DNA of 64,000 nt from Astropecten irregularis (Eukaryota > Echinodermata > Asteroidea > Paxillosida > Astropectinidae). Where the stretch lies: positions 7,750,001 through 7,814,000 of the forward strand of contig OZ020254.1 of the NCBI GenBank assembly GCA_963971285.1, written 5' to 3'. The notes beneath the pieces are model-generated. The model was not told the DNA's origin and did not search any database. It saw nothing but the letters and a program-made list of their open reading frames with translations. Of the stretch, positions 12,531 through 24,823 are shown piece after piece; positions within the stretch are counted from its first letter, which is position 1, and every line of letters begins with the position of its first letter. Made by a program: the position numbers and the translations under genes.

Positions 12531-13354
12531 AAACACAGCAGCACATGTATTATTATACATTAACGGAACGATGCAGAGACATAACCCATACGTAGGACAA
12601 TAATAACTGAGCAATTAACAGCATTTAGGCCTATTATGTGAAGAAGAGGGGCCAAGACAAACAAGTGATGAGACTGGCCCCTTGATGTCCTGGCAACATC
12701 CCTGTGTGAAGGAAGATTATTTTAATGACCCCCTGCAGTAGTCATGACACTCTGCACTTAGCTTTTAAAATTCTTGCCGTCAGCAGAGCAATTAACTCAT
12801 TAACTGAGTGAAGACAAGAGAACAATGTTTACTTCCCACTTTATGGAGAAAGAAATCACCTTTTAAGCCTCAAAGAATCACGCCGGTATGACGTAAAAGT
12901 CTTGGATAACATCTGAGGCTGGAACAATTTACATAATTATTATTGTGCAAACACTAGCTGTCAACTGGACTGCAAGCAGTGAAGGCGAATAATGTTTTTC
13001 TGTCAGTCGAGCTTGCAAAATGGTCTGACTAACAGACATCGGTGATAAATCTGTCCTGCCCGTTTGACTTTAAGTGGACGTCCTTTCATCGTTCGACCCT
13101 CGAATAGGCTGTCTTGATGCCTCAACGGTCAATACGACATTCATTGAAGATGGGGAATACATAGGAGCATATCCTGGTTCTTGTAGGAGATGAGAGCAGA
13201 AGAAGATAGTTAAACACTCCAAACTGTACACATTTGAAAAGACATTGAGGAGGTCGGTGCAAGCGTCATCAGCCGTCAAGATCAAACAATTTTGCTTATG
13301 ACTGAGGTGGTTTTATTCTTCTGTCAGATTATAATTTTTCGAGACTTCAGCAGA

Positions 13355-16300
13355 ATGTGGAGATTGTTAATAGTTTTCCTGGGAGTTTTTGCTTCGGCCA
13401 AGGGAAATTTCAGTCTACCTGCGGAAACAGACATGGCCTGTTATTCCTTCAGAAAACCAGGGGATTTGATCCTTGGCGGTCTTTTCACGATCACCGGGGA
13501 TTCAACCCAGGGTCTATGTCGAGGACCTGCTTCCCTTGACGTGGTGCTGAGGACGGCACAGGCGATGGAGTTTGCTGTAGAGGATATTAACAGACGGGAC
13601 GACTTGCTGCCGAATGTCACCCTGGGATTTGACTTGAGGGATGACTGTTTGTCCGAGGAACTCTCCCTCTGGCAAACCCTGTCCCTGGTCTCCCCTGGGA
13701 GCTTTGGGTCTTTCAAGGGTCTGTGCTCCGTGGACACGCCAGTAATTGGTGGTAATAAGGTTGTTGGTCTGATAGGCACCGGGTCGAGCGGGACGACCGT
13801 CAGCGATCTTGGGAGCCTACTGGACGTACCGGTGATATCCCACGAAACAACCAGCGAAGAACTGAGCGACCCAGAAGAGTTCGCCAATCTCTTGCAGACA
13901 TCAACGCCGGACCGGCTCAGGCCAGAGGCAATCTTGGACATTCTGGAGCATTTTGGGTGGGCCTCTGTCGTCGTGCTCTACTCAGCAGACGAGGAGGGAA
14001 TATACGGTGCCATGAGGTTCGAAGAGATGGCCGAAGGACGCAACGTGTGCGTGGCGTTTTCCTCGTGCATCCGTGAGACTGTTACCAAAGCAGAACAAGA
14101 TGAAATCGTCTCTACGATGGCACACTTCGACAAGATTACGATCACCGTGACTTTCTTGAATCAGGGCGACGAGCTGGGTATCTTGAAAGCTTTTCGACAA
14201 GCAGACCTGACGGACCGGCTCGTATGGATAAGTTCCCAAACGTTGCACGGCATTTTCCCCCTCTCTAACCTGGACGAAGTCGTCGGCGGTGGCATCTTCC
14301 TGGAAGTCAAGAACGAACCCGTTCCAGGATACGCCGAGTACGTTGCCTCTCTGGCGTTGACTGAACCAGGAGGAAATCAAAGCGTTTGGTTGACCGAATC
14401 CGCCCAGATGCTCGAGGGAAACGTCAGCTGTAGCAGTCGCCAATGTGCATCCCGTGCGGGACTGTCAGGTGAAGAGACACCGGTCGTGAACGCCGTGAGA
14501 GCTTTCGGGTATGCCTTGCACGCCTACATGGATGAATTATGCGTCGACGTACAAAGCTGTCTCCACCATACTGGCATCGATGGAAAACAGATGATGTCAC
14601 ATCTGAGAAATGTTAGCTTCCCATTTGCAGGAGGTCGTTTCTCCTTCAACAAATACGGAGATGCGGGTGGGGGTTACACGGTAAACAACTACCAGGACGT
14701 TGGCGGCAAGTACGAAATGGTTGCGGTAGGAACGTGGACCTCTCTGACCGAGGGGTTGGTCCTGAACGAGACCCTCATGCGTTGGCAGAACGGCAGTGAC
14801 GAGATTCCCCGACCGGACTGCCTGAATGTCTGTCCACCCGGATCGGTACCGGTCGCCCAGCCGAACAAGTGCTGCATCGGTTGCCAGCCGTGTCCCGACT
14901 CGCACATCACCAACGGCACACGATGCGAAGGGTGCAGGGCGGTTGATTGGCCAAACGCAGCTCGCAACCTATGCGTCCAGATACCGGCGACCAATTTGGA
15001 CTACGGCGATCCGGTCGTGATCTTCATCCTGGCGGTCTCGGGGCTGGGCATCATTCTCTGCGCTCTTGTCGTCGGGGTGGGAGTCGGGTGCTACTGGGAT
15101 CATCCGCTGATCAAGGCGTCCAGCAGAGAACTCAGTAGCGTCAACGTTCTAGGTCTCGCTGTGTGTTTCACGACGGCCGTCCTGATTCTCCTGCCTCCTG
15201 GGAGAGTCGCCTGCGTCTGCGCCGAGACCGGCTTGGCCCTCAGCTTCACGTTCAGCTTCGGGGCAACTTTCCTGAAGGTCGTCCGGATCTACCGTATCTT
15301 CACGGCGGGGAAAAAATCCGTGAAGCGCCCGAGGTTCACGGCACCCAGGACCCAGCTTACAATGGTTGGCATGATTCTGTTCGTACAGGTAAATGAGTAC
15401 TCGTTGCATATTCCACCTGTTCTCATTCTTGCCATCAAATAATCATCTCATGGGGCATCTTTGACTCTGACCTCTGTCCATGCGGAAACTAACACAAACC
15501 CATGACCTTGACAGCACCTCCGTGCCAACTCTCAGAAATAGACAACCCAGAATCACCTACCGGTATCTCACCAACTGCCAATTCTAATCTAAATAGCTGT
15601 AGCAGACATACGAGAAAATAATCATCTCAATCAGTTGTCAGACATGAAAATGCAGCAACTACGACTATAATACGAGCACATTCTATGTACTGCCGTCTCG
15701 TGGCTGCACGAAGCCCGGTGAATTGAAACTAAATTTTTAATTGTTTTCACATATCAATGTTGGTTGAGAAACCTTCCTATAAACTTGCAGGCCCAATACA
15801 AAATTTTACTACCTTTCTGGACAAAGGTTCTCCATCAGAAAAACCAGAATGTCCCATTTCGGCGATACCATTTCACTTTATAGTCTCGTCGGATAATATA
15901 GGCCTATTCTTACTATTCATTTTGATTTGTTTTAATATGAAGATATTTTTTGACATATTTTTCAGATGCTTCTGGTCACCAACTCCATCCTCACCAGCCC
16001 ATCAAAACCCAAGATGGTGGCCCGGAATGTGCCAGGTAAGGTGACTGTGGTGGAGATCTACTGCCAGGTCGGGGCCGGATTCTATGCCACCAGTCTCTAC
16101 AACTTTCTCCTGATCATAGGGTGCTGCTTGGCCGCCTTCAAGGCACGCAAGGTCCCCAGCAACTACAACGAGTCCAGGTTCATAGCTGTCAACGTGTACT
16201 CAACGCTGGTGCTGTGCCTGGCCGCAGTGCCCGTCTACACCACGGCACCGGCGGTGCTGCAGAAGGTGACCGCCCTGTGCCTGACCGTGCAGGTCAGCGC

Positions 16301-16502
16301 CCTGTTGAACCTGGCCTGTTCGTACCTGCCCAAGCTGTACGCCGTCAGGTTCGTCAAGGAGGGGCTGGGTATCTCCAGCTTGAGCGGCCGCGTCGAAGGC
16401 CGGGAATCGGCAACGACGTTCGAAAGGGAGTCACACCTCGTGTACAATATCAAGGTCCACCCTTTCCCGACTCCTGGTGTCTCTTCCCAGCGCGTCAATT
16501 AA
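13355..16502 (+). CDS. Class C G-protein-coupled receptor, metabotropic-glutamate-receptor-like
   Basis: Two exons, 13355-15388 and 15966-16502, join in phase 0 (donor CAG|gtaaat, acceptor tttttcag) to give 856 residues. The start is the ATG at 13355, which opens a clean signal peptide (MWRLLIVFLGVFASAKG) just after a possible 5'-UTR acceptor; an in-frame ATG at 13292 would bury it. Residues about 30-480 form the ligand-binding Venus flytrap (ANF-receptor) domain, with GTGSSGTTV and ISHETTSEELSD at the sites where mGluRs bind the amino-acid ligand. Residues about 487-546 are a nine-cysteine domain. Seven membrane segments follow, with KASSRELS after TM1, IYRIF after TM3 and YLPKLYAV at the end of TM7. 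The single intron cuts TM4. The ligand cannot be named. The C tail is short, and no Homer-type motif was noted. Confidence 0.93.
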
Positions 16503-17034
16503 CGAACAGGGCGGAGTGCTATCGGCCTCCTGGTGGCAGCAAGTCATATCAGACATTAATTTCATTTTCGAACATTTCTTCAGTGTCACATTTCACAAAA
16601 CAAATTTAGAAAGCTTTGTTACCCTTAACACTAATCAGAGCAGTCTTCAGCCGGCAGATGTTGCAGGATTGAAGCTTGTAACATTTTGAGGAGAACAGTG
16701 TCCACACCTCAACCTACTCAGTACCGCTCTGGATCTCAGTTCTTCTTTTTTGTCAACTCATGTACAAATCATTTTCATAGGGAAATGTTTCCTTCGTCAC
16801 ATGCGTGCACTGCACCAGAAACGACCAAGCTGAAAAAAACATACCAAGTTTCAACGTGTCGTCGACTGGCTTGGTATAACAGTGCTAGCTAGGAATAACG
16901 TGGAACTCGTGTGATTGTGATTCTTGTATTTGATTGTTCAGGCCGTGTGGAGTTTTAATTTTTGTACAGAGACGACAAATGTACTTCCGTGTGATATTTT
17001 AAAAGAAAAGCTATACATTCTTGAAAGATTCGAG

Positions 17035-17155
17035 GCTTTGCATGGTGACAATTGGTATGTGGATCGGTTTGCGGAAACACCGTGTAATATTCGTTCACAC
17101 TTCTCGTAAGGTCTCAACGTTTCGACTAGCCTGCTCTATTCCTTATCAGGAGACA
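17035..17155 (-). repeat. Repeat with a hammerhead-like motif (copy 1)
   Basis: It shares the block TTGCATGGTGACAATTGGTA with 34120-34240 and ends, on the minus strand, in CCTGATAAGG … GTCGAAACGTTGAG. The CTGA…GAAAC arrangement resembles the ribozyme-bearing ends of Penelope-like elements. Confidence 0.5.
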
Positions 17156-17648
17156 TTCTCGTTGTTGTTGTAGCATGCTATGCGTGACTTAACATAGGCC
17201 TACCTTTGGAAGGAAAGGGTAGTAATGCGCCAAGGAAAATGGAAAATGGAATCACAAATTGTGTCGTTAACCACCACTACTTCTTCAGTTCTCCCAATTG
17301 GAAAAACTACAATTCAAAACTCACATTTCGTTGGAATAATGTAATCGCAATCGAGGTCAATACACCACACCCAGATCGAAACCCATGAATGATATACATG
17401 TAATTCATAAACATGCCAACATGCCTTAGCGGGAGAACCCATCATCACATTATGCATCGATCAAAGCTCTCCGTAAAAACCAAACATGCTCGCTGCTATT
17501 ATCGACCCAGTTAGTGCCGTGCCAAATCCCCGATACACCGGCGAAACTACACGCCCAGCTCCGCTACGATTACGTAACAAAAATCGAAACGGAAAATCTG
17601 GAGGAGTAGAACAAAATCTGGCATGGAATATTAAATTGACTCACTGTG

Positions 17649-17656
17649 TATAAAAC
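17649..17656 (+). promoter_or_regulatory. TATA-like box upstream of the SRCR gene
   Basis: The sequence TATAAAAC lies 171 bp before the ATG at 17827. A start site near 17680 would give a leader of about 150 nt. Motif and position only. Confidence 0.4.
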
Positions 17657-17826
17657 ATCAATCTCCATCGCACACTTAACAATAGTCCACGGTTTCACCC
17701 AGTCAAGCCATTGCTTAGATATGAAATTACCAGCGAGTGGAGTCCAAGTCTGCGAGCATTTTCAATTCATTTTCTTGAACGATACCATAGTTAAATTTTT
17801 GTCGGTAGCCTGCCGGGATTTCAAAA

Positions 17827-20800
17827 ATGTCGAGTGAGGGCGTCCGGGTGATAATGCATCTCGTCTTGATCTTGGTGTTGGTGGATGTATCGGCGTGTGT
17901 CACCTTCGGCTCTGCTGGAACCGTAGCCGGTAAGTGGGCCTTAATTCTAGGCTTTGCAATAGCGTATGATAGTGTTTACACGGAACAAATACAAATCACA
18001 TCAACAGTGTACACTGTCAACAATTTCTGTAATTTCCGGTAACATGTTGCCCAGTTAGGGCAACACACCTGGGCAACACGACTTTGGGCCCTGTGTAGAC
18101 TAGCAAAATGTTACCAACATGTTACCGAGATGTTGCTGTGCGACATGATGCTCAACTCGTTTTGCTCTGTGTACACCGACAACATTTTCAGCAACATGCC
18201 AACAACGTACCTCGCTCGGCAACATGTTACCCATGCAGATTGTTACCGAAAATGTTGATAGTGTACACTCTGCTTAAGGCAAGGCTTGAAGTAAGCCTTG
18301 AACTCCACTAATGTCTGCAGTCAAAATGGTTGAACAAGACGGCAAGAAAAGAAGAAGCAGAGGAAAGGAAACCTTATACACGTCATAGACGTGGGACGGA
18401 AAGGGCGGGAAAACATCATTCACACATTTTACAAAATATATTATGTGCATAAATTAGTCGACAGCAAGATGAACAAAGAAATCGAAAGCCGATACCGAAA
18501 CGGAGTACTGCGCGAGGAATTTCCCATTAGAGACCAGGGCCAGGGCGGCCGATGCTAACTATCATGGAGCCGCCTTCGCAATGCAATTTGCTTAAGCACA
18601 GAACTTTGTCGAATGAATAAGGATTGCAAGCCGCAATCCCATGCAAATGTTGTGCTAATTAAGTTTACAATAGCTGAATACAAGTCCAAAACAGCCAACA
18701 TCACACAGATTTTGTATAGTAATCCTGCTTTTAAGCAAAGATTTTCACACTTAACATAATTTATGGGGTGCGCTTCTGTAACTCTGTAAAATCGGCCTTA
18801 GGAGTCAACGTCATGAAGCTGCAAAAAAAGGTAACACAAAACCTCTGCTAAGCAAAAAGTATCTTGCTTATAATAATTGATGCGTGGAGGTCAAAAGGTT
18901 CAACACCATTAGTGTACTGTGCGTCGGAATCTGGATTTTCCAACCAGTTTTCGCAAACAAAATTAACAAGAAGTTATATGAAATGGTCTTAGGCTGAGAG
19001 CATTTACAACACATATATTCCTCTTTTGAGAACGGGCAAATTTTAAAGTGGATACTTTGGGGTTCCAGTATATGGACTATAAGGCGGCAGCAGATTGCGC
19101 GCACAATCGATAAGTAACAATCGATTGCCACATAGGCCTATATCCTTCGCAGATGTTAAGAATAATTTCAAGATCATTATACATGTAATTGAAAGCTGAG
19201 TGGTGCGCATATTATGCTATTGCATATCAACACATACGAGATAGTGGGCTAATGAAGAACGCCTCATGGGGCGCCATGACAGACGAACATACTAGGTAAA
19301 CAGAGATCTGCATATTTGTATGCTAAACGAACACATAAAATGTTGTCAAAACTGTTCCCGAGCTGAGGAGATATAGGTGGCTATTTTGTAATAAATATGA
19401 AGGGGGAGAGAAAGTAGTCGATGTTCACGGTCGCCATGGCCAACATGCAGAGCTGGAAGACGAGAAAGACCTCAACAATCTGACTTCCATGGGAGAAACC
19501 CTTGCTCACGAGCTTTTTGTAGCCTTTTTGTTCATCAAGTTGTCTTTTGGTCAAGGCTTAATCATTCGTTTGCAATCTAAGTGCATGGATGTTACCGTAT
19601 ATCAAAGTTCACTTGTCCTCATCGAGAAATTCAACCACATTGATGTGACTTATTTTGTGTCTCTCAATTTGTTAGTTGGTTACCTAGGCGGTGATACTGC
19701 CAGGAACGAGGGCTGGCTTCAGCTGTACGTTGATGACACCTGGGTCACGGTCTGCAACCGCAACTGGACCAGGGAACTAGCCGACTACACCTGCCGGACG
19801 TTGGGCTTTGACGGCGTCCAGGAGGATGGTTGGGATGTGCATCTTGGCGAGGGCACAGGGCCATCCTGGTGTCTGGGTCCCGAGGAAGGTGACGGCGTTG
19901 GACTGACGCCGTGTTTGATGGAGGGTGGCGACGTGTGCTCACATAGCGATGACGTGGGGCTCAAGTGTGTGTGGGAGCCGAGCACCGAGGATTTCATGAG
20001 TGAGTATACTCCTCCTACCTATCATTTGTTGTTGCATCGTCACAGCCTGGGTTTTCCCAATGCCAACGAGATGGCAGGAGCTATAGCCATTGGGAGCTAC
20101 CAGCTCAACAAAGCTAAACACAGATCACAGGTTTCACAAACATGAAAAAGGGTGTTTGAACAAAACAAACAATAGGTAATCTGTACTGGTATACCTAGCA
20201 AGTTTGACAATCCAATATCCATACTGGCGAACAGTTGGAAAAAACTCTGACGAGTTATGCAACAACATTTTGGACAATATTTGAAGCTTTGTCACTTCAC
20301 AAAATGGCCGACTTGTACGTTATATATTACCCATTCGCCCCTGCGTAATGCCTTTCGTTTGGATAACTCTATGGCAGATCGTTTAGGGTACATGTTCCGT
20401 CTGACGGGGCCATCTGTTGGACAGGGCGAGGGTAGGATAGAGGTGTTCATCAACGACGAGTGGGGGACGATCTGCAGCCTGGGATGGACCGAGTACTTCG
20501 CAGACGCCGTCTGCAAACACCTCGGCTACCGCGGCGTCAGGGACAACGGCTGGGGGATGGCGGCGGCTGAGGCCGGGAGCGGACCGGTAATGTGTGCCGA
20601 CATCTTCTCGCTGGACGTGTGCCCCGTGGGAATGCGCGGTGATGCGGAGGCATGCACTCACTCACACGATGTAGCACTAAGATGCGACGCCGGTGATGAC
20701 GGGCAGAACAGCGATGAAGAGACAAGTAGAGGTAATTCAGCTGGCCGCTCAAAATTCATGCATCAGGGGTTGATGCAAGGGTGTTTCCTCCACCTTATAG

Positions 20801-21563
20801 TTTGCAAACCATGCATCAATCAGATTCCCTCTTGTTTACGTAAGCTATACGTTTTGTATTCTTGTTATCATTATATCCAACAGATATGGAAGTGGTCCGG
20901 TTGGCGATTGTGGCAGCTGGATCCGTCCTCGTTGCAGGCGGCGTGTTCTTGATTCTGCTCGCCTGCTCCCTCCTCAGTGCATCCGCACGCAGACACGGCG
21001 AGGATCTGGAGAACCTGATCAGCAGCTCCAAGGAGGAAGAGTTGGAGGCCCCTGATCAGGAAGCAGCAGAGGAGCAAGGCGTGGCCGCCGATGATGAGGG
21101 GAAGGTGAATGAGGGTTACGAGGAGGTCGACGAGAGGGCTGATGGGGTGAGTCCTCCCCCGGAGGTTAAAGGTGAGGAAGGTGCCGAGGCAGACAGTGAG
21201 GCAGCCTGTGGTGATTACGAAGAGCTGAACGTCGATGACAATCAATGTGAAGGAAGTGCCGAGGGGGAGACTAACGGCTGCAAGGAGACTAGCGACGAAA
21301 CTGAGCAAAGTCACGACACCGGTGAAGAGGCCGAGACTTGCAAGGCGGATGACAACACGACCAAGGGAGAACATTCCGATCACAAGGACAGCGACGAGGA
21401 CAAGGCCGTGCCAGCAGCTGAGAGCGCGATCACTCCATCGAGTGAAGACGTGCTCGATGATGGCAGTTATGAGGGTGTAGACGTTGAGGGCGTGGTAGCG
21501 AGTGCGGAGAAGTACGAGTTTTCTATGCACGGTGAACACTCTTTGAACTCCATGTATTTCTGA
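17827..21563 (+). CDS. Single-pass receptor with two SRCR domains and an acidic tyrosine-motif tail
   Basis: Four exons, all in phase 1: 17827-17929, 19676-19999, 20378-20731 (or 20387-20731) and 20884-21563, giving about 483-486 residues. Exon 1 encodes the signal peptide (VIMHLVLILVLVDVSA). Exons 2 and 3 each encode one group A SRCR domain; each has the six expected cysteines (for example TVC, YTC, SWC, TPC, DVC, LKC). Exon 4 opens with a 25-residue membrane segment (VRLAIVAAGSVLVAGGVFLILL), then about 190 very acidic cytoplasmic residues. The tail has YEEV, YEEL and YEGV, plus YEFS, and two small cysteine-containing stretches. SRCR receptors are greatly expanded in echinoderms and are thought to act in innate recognition. 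Ligand and signalling partner are unknown. Two acceptors for exon 3 are equally in frame, as are two for exon 2 (19676 or 19688). Confidence 0.88.
17999..18275. repeat. MITE with TIR AGTGTACACT in SRCR intron 1
   Basis: Both ends carry GTGTACACT followed by a CAACA…GGTAACA block in opposite orientations. The interior repeats 'caacatgttac' and 'gggcaacac' on both strands, giving strong self-pairing. Non-coding. Confidence 0.65.
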
Positions 21564-21905
21564 TTCAATGTGCACATCAATAATATAAGCAGGGGTTTGG
21601 AGTTAAAATTCGACATGACGAATCGAAAAATCCACGAAGCACGAAACTATAATGGGCTTGAGTTTATTTTCCTTCTGCCAACTTATACCTAGATTAATTT
21701 ACATTTCAGTCATAGTCGTACATTCGTCGGGTAATATACTATAATACAGTACTAGTTGGTTAACTTGTGATAATTTTAATTTAGCATATCATTCAATCTT
21801 GTGACATATGTATTATTATTTATTGGCGCACGTTTTAAATGTGATTGATTAGATGTATGCATTTATTCACTTCTTAGTTTAGCCTATGTTGAAACAAATC
21901 AAGAT

Positions 21906-21911
21906 AATAAA
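21906..21911 (+). terminator. Polyadenylation signal of the SRCR gene
   Basis: AATAAA lies 343 bp after the TGA stop. The convergent minus-strand gene ends at 21976, so the two 3' ends are less than 100 bp apart. Confidence 0.5.
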
Positions 21912-21975
21912 GTCATCGTAATTTCCATTTATCAGCTCAAGTTTCAAGATTTAAATGCTCTATAACTGGTGATTT

Positions 21976-24823
21976 CTAGGGCTGGCTGAACTTCATCTTG
22001 CCATTGCGCAGTTGCATTACGCAGATGTTGGGCGTTGTTTGAGCTAAATGACGTTTCAGTTTCCTGGCAACGGCAATGATCGACACGCGATTGTTGCTAG
22101 AATGGGGCGCCACCAGCCGGCGAAGACAAACGGTTGGCAAGGTAGTCCGGCCTCGCGTATCGGATTGAAAAGCTTCGAGGCGACTCTTGAGATCCTGATG
22201 TATATAAGAGAGAAATCAACTTATAGAAAATGGAAATAATAGACCTAATGCAATAAACGAACATGAAACCCGATCCGATCTAGGGCCGTAAATCTCTTAA
22301 AGCTGCTTCAACATCAAACTTTCCTTCTTATGCAAAAAACCCCTGGCTATAGCCAAACAGAAACACCATGTCAATGCTATGTATGAAAAGCGTGAACATT
22401 TGTTGTTCTGTTTGCTACAAACTTTTGAAGACCGTCATGCTGACTAAATTCCTAAGCTGAAGCATCTACACTTATCTGGTCTCTGGCCTCTTTTGAGGTG
22501 TGGTCAGAACCATCTGTATACACAGTGTTCTGTTTTAAAGGTACTATCATACTTTAGTAACATGCAGAAATAGAAATCTTCACAGATTTACCCATAACTT
22601 ACAGGATATAAAGATGGTCATGGTAGAAACATACCGTTAAAAATTGCATGCCTGAAATGCTATATTTATCCAGAAAAGAGTAAAACCAATGACCAAAACA
22701 ATTTTGATCTTTTAAAGATCAAAAATAATGGTGAAAACATTTCAAAAATACTGTGGGGGCGTTCTTCACGGTTTTCTCAAAAAGTGGACACATAATAAGG
22801 GATTGAACATTTCACGGATGACTTTCACTGTATCGTTCTAGTTTCTTGATATTTTTGCCAATGAATCTGCATTTCGCTAACAAACACCAAAGTATGATAA
22901 TCCATTAAGGTATTTTGGGGGAAATAAGGAGAGATATCATATTTTACTCACGGTCAGAATAGAATCAAACCGCAGCATGGGCTGAGCGCGGCGATGCTGT
23001 TTTCCTTGGAGACCCACGGGCGCCGTTCGAGGCCGCCGTGGCTGCTGTGTCTTCTTCGCCCGTCTAGTCCTCGGTGGCGTCGGCGTAAAACTCCTTCGTT
23101 TACTCGGCGGAGTCGGGGTCTTTGGACTCGGTGAATAGGGCGTGTTGGGTGGTGTTAATGGTGACCGAACGATTCCCCGATTCTTACCCTGCATGATGAT
23201 GGGTAAAATAATAACGAAAATGTTTTTTTGAAAAAGTGTACAAAGAAAAAGCGGGATTCGAACCAGCGAGCGGCGCTCAACCAACTGAGCTATCCCCCCT
23301 CAGGCGGTGATGTCCCTGATTATATACCGAAGTCAATTATCTTTGTTCATTTGACAGTCACTGCCATGAAACCACTGACATACCGCTATATCCCAAGGAT
23401 CATTGAAGATACGCGCAGCAAATAGTAATACTGCAACCAGAGAAATGGCATATGGGCGATCACTCAAAGAGGATGCAGCTTTTCAATCAACGAAAAGGAA
23501 AACTGACCGAACAGAGAAAAATTTGTTCGAATCCCGTTCCAATCAATGTTCACTTTTCAATGACTTAAATTAATCCAGTCAGTTTTTCATGTTTTTTGCA
23601 TTACCGTTTTTGTTAAATCAAGCCGAAAAATCATGGCATTTTTTGTTATGACTATCATACGGTGTTGAGTTGAATGGTGTAGGCCTATCGGGGGAAAAAG
23701 CCAATTTTATAGCCCAGATTTTATCATTTTGGCTGAAATTTCCATCGTTTTGTCGCAAGAAAATTACTTTTGAGTACTAATTAACTTCATATTAATTGTT
23801 TTGAGCAGCCAACGGATCTTCGTATTTACTTAACCGTCAGCTGTGGCCCAAGCAATGTTTAATTACCTGCAATGGATGACTTTGAAATATTTGAAACTGA
23901 ATTAGATTAAATCATGGACGCATTTAAATAAAGGGAGCATACCTGGAGACGAGCTGTTCTACGGAGGCGATAAGCGACGGAGCTGTCGGACTTGCATCCA
24001 GCCCTGGGCTCTTTCACGTTCGCCAGGGACCTAAGTGAGAGCGAGAGGGCCTTTTGGCGGCGGTGCTGGACGGGATAGCGGCGGGCCCTTGGTAGCTCGG
24101 TCCTGGGCGGTGACCTCCGGAGGGAGTACCCATGCGAGGTGGACGAGGAGGAAGTCACTGAGGAGGTTAGCCCGGGAATCTCGACAATGCTGGGATCATC
24201 TGATGATCTTTTGCTTCCGTTTGTCTGTGTGATGAGAGAATTTTTTAACTATCAATTTTTGCAAGTGTAAAATGTTCTCACTCTTCAAGGGCACCGTGTG
24301 CCGTGCAATTTGGAGCATCAAGATTTTTGTGTGCGATCAGTACAAGCAATGAAAGAAAGTTGTTAGGGGTAACTTTAAAAAATGGTAACCTTACCAGTGT
24401 CTACTCAAACAACAAAATCAACGCGTCTCTTTTACATTATTATTTTAGTAATGCTCCATTTCAGCGTGCGAAATAATACTTTGCCACTTCTCAAACGTTT
24501 GGTCCGACTCTATAGTGGTCGTTCAATGATCATTAAACACGTGCAAATCGATGTAGGCCTAAAAGCTTTTCATATAGGCCTACCTTCTTCCTCGTCTTTG
24601 GACCACGTGCTGGCTTTGTTGCCGGTTGGGTCCCGTTACCGGAAGTTTTGACTCCAAACGACCTCAGAAAACGTTGCTTGTCGATGCGGACCCGGCCAGG
24701 TGATAAGATGCTCTTTCGTCGGCGTGGTCTACTGCTAAATGTCACTCTGGTTCCGGTGATGGCTGGCAAGGAACGCCTCCGCTGCCTCAAGAGTCCAGGC
24801 TTAGAGGGAGCCATTGTTTTCAT
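21976..24823 (-). CDS. Unrecognised basic, proline-rich protein (325 aa)
   Basis: Four exons on the minus strand, 24584-24823, 23943-24224, 22952-23188 and 21976-22194, all in phase 0 with GT-AG borders (donors gtaggc, gtatgc, gtgagt). The first ATG in frame is at 24823; the frame stays open upstream to 24892. I do not recognise the family. The N terminus is very basic and holds RVTF (residues 26-29), the form of a PP1 docking motif, then RRRKSILSP. Exon 2 is Ser/Arg-rich with YSLRRSPPR. Exon 3 has clustered S/T-P sites (SPLTPPNTPYSPSPKTPTPP). Exon 4 ends in a basic segment (VARKLKRHLAQ). A nuclear or mitotic CDK-regulated protein is a reasonable guess, nothing more. If the last donor is not used, the frame stops at 22937 instead. 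It is convergent with the SRCR gene. Confidence 0.62.
22537..22908. repeat. Family D MITE (copy 3), in an intron of the unrecognised gene
   Basis: Ends AAAGGTACTATCATACTTTA and CCAAAGTATGATAATCC. Interior blocks 'gatggtcatggtagaaacatacc' and 'gatcttttaaagatcaaaa' match the other copies. Confidence 0.8.
23225..23575. repeat. Inverted-pair element with a tRNA-like arm (family K)
   Basis: The left arm on the minus strand has an A-box (TAGCTCAGTTGGTTGAGCG) and B-box (GGTTCGAATCCCGC). The right arm keeps only the 3' part (TTCGAATCCCGTTCC, then 'gttcacttttcaatgactt') in the opposite orientation. It lies in an intron of the unrecognised gene, immediately before its third exon. Confidence 0.6.

Larger units (their letters stand above)
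9787..13354. other. Intergenic, Slit leader/promoter and GPCR upstream region
   Basis: This divergent spacer lies between Slit (minus) and the class C GPCR (plus). The part 10400-10720 is richer in CpG. I see no supported coding exon. The frames near 11676-11985 have no recognisable content and no splice partners. Confidence 0.5.
16503..17826. other. GPCR 3' region and SRCR gene upstream region
   Basis: No coding exon is seen. A repeat block at 17035-17155 (see below) lies here, and the last 200 bp hold the putative promoter of the SRCR gene. Confidence 0.4.

Noticed and set aside
13441-14905. Antisense frames over the GPCR exon
   Set aside because: Shadows of a strongly supported coding exon; no splice sites or homology.
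20871-21575. 234-codon antisense frame with hydrophobic content
   Set aside because: It is the mirror of the Glu/Asp-rich SRCR tail, whose reverse complement gives Leu/Val-rich codons.
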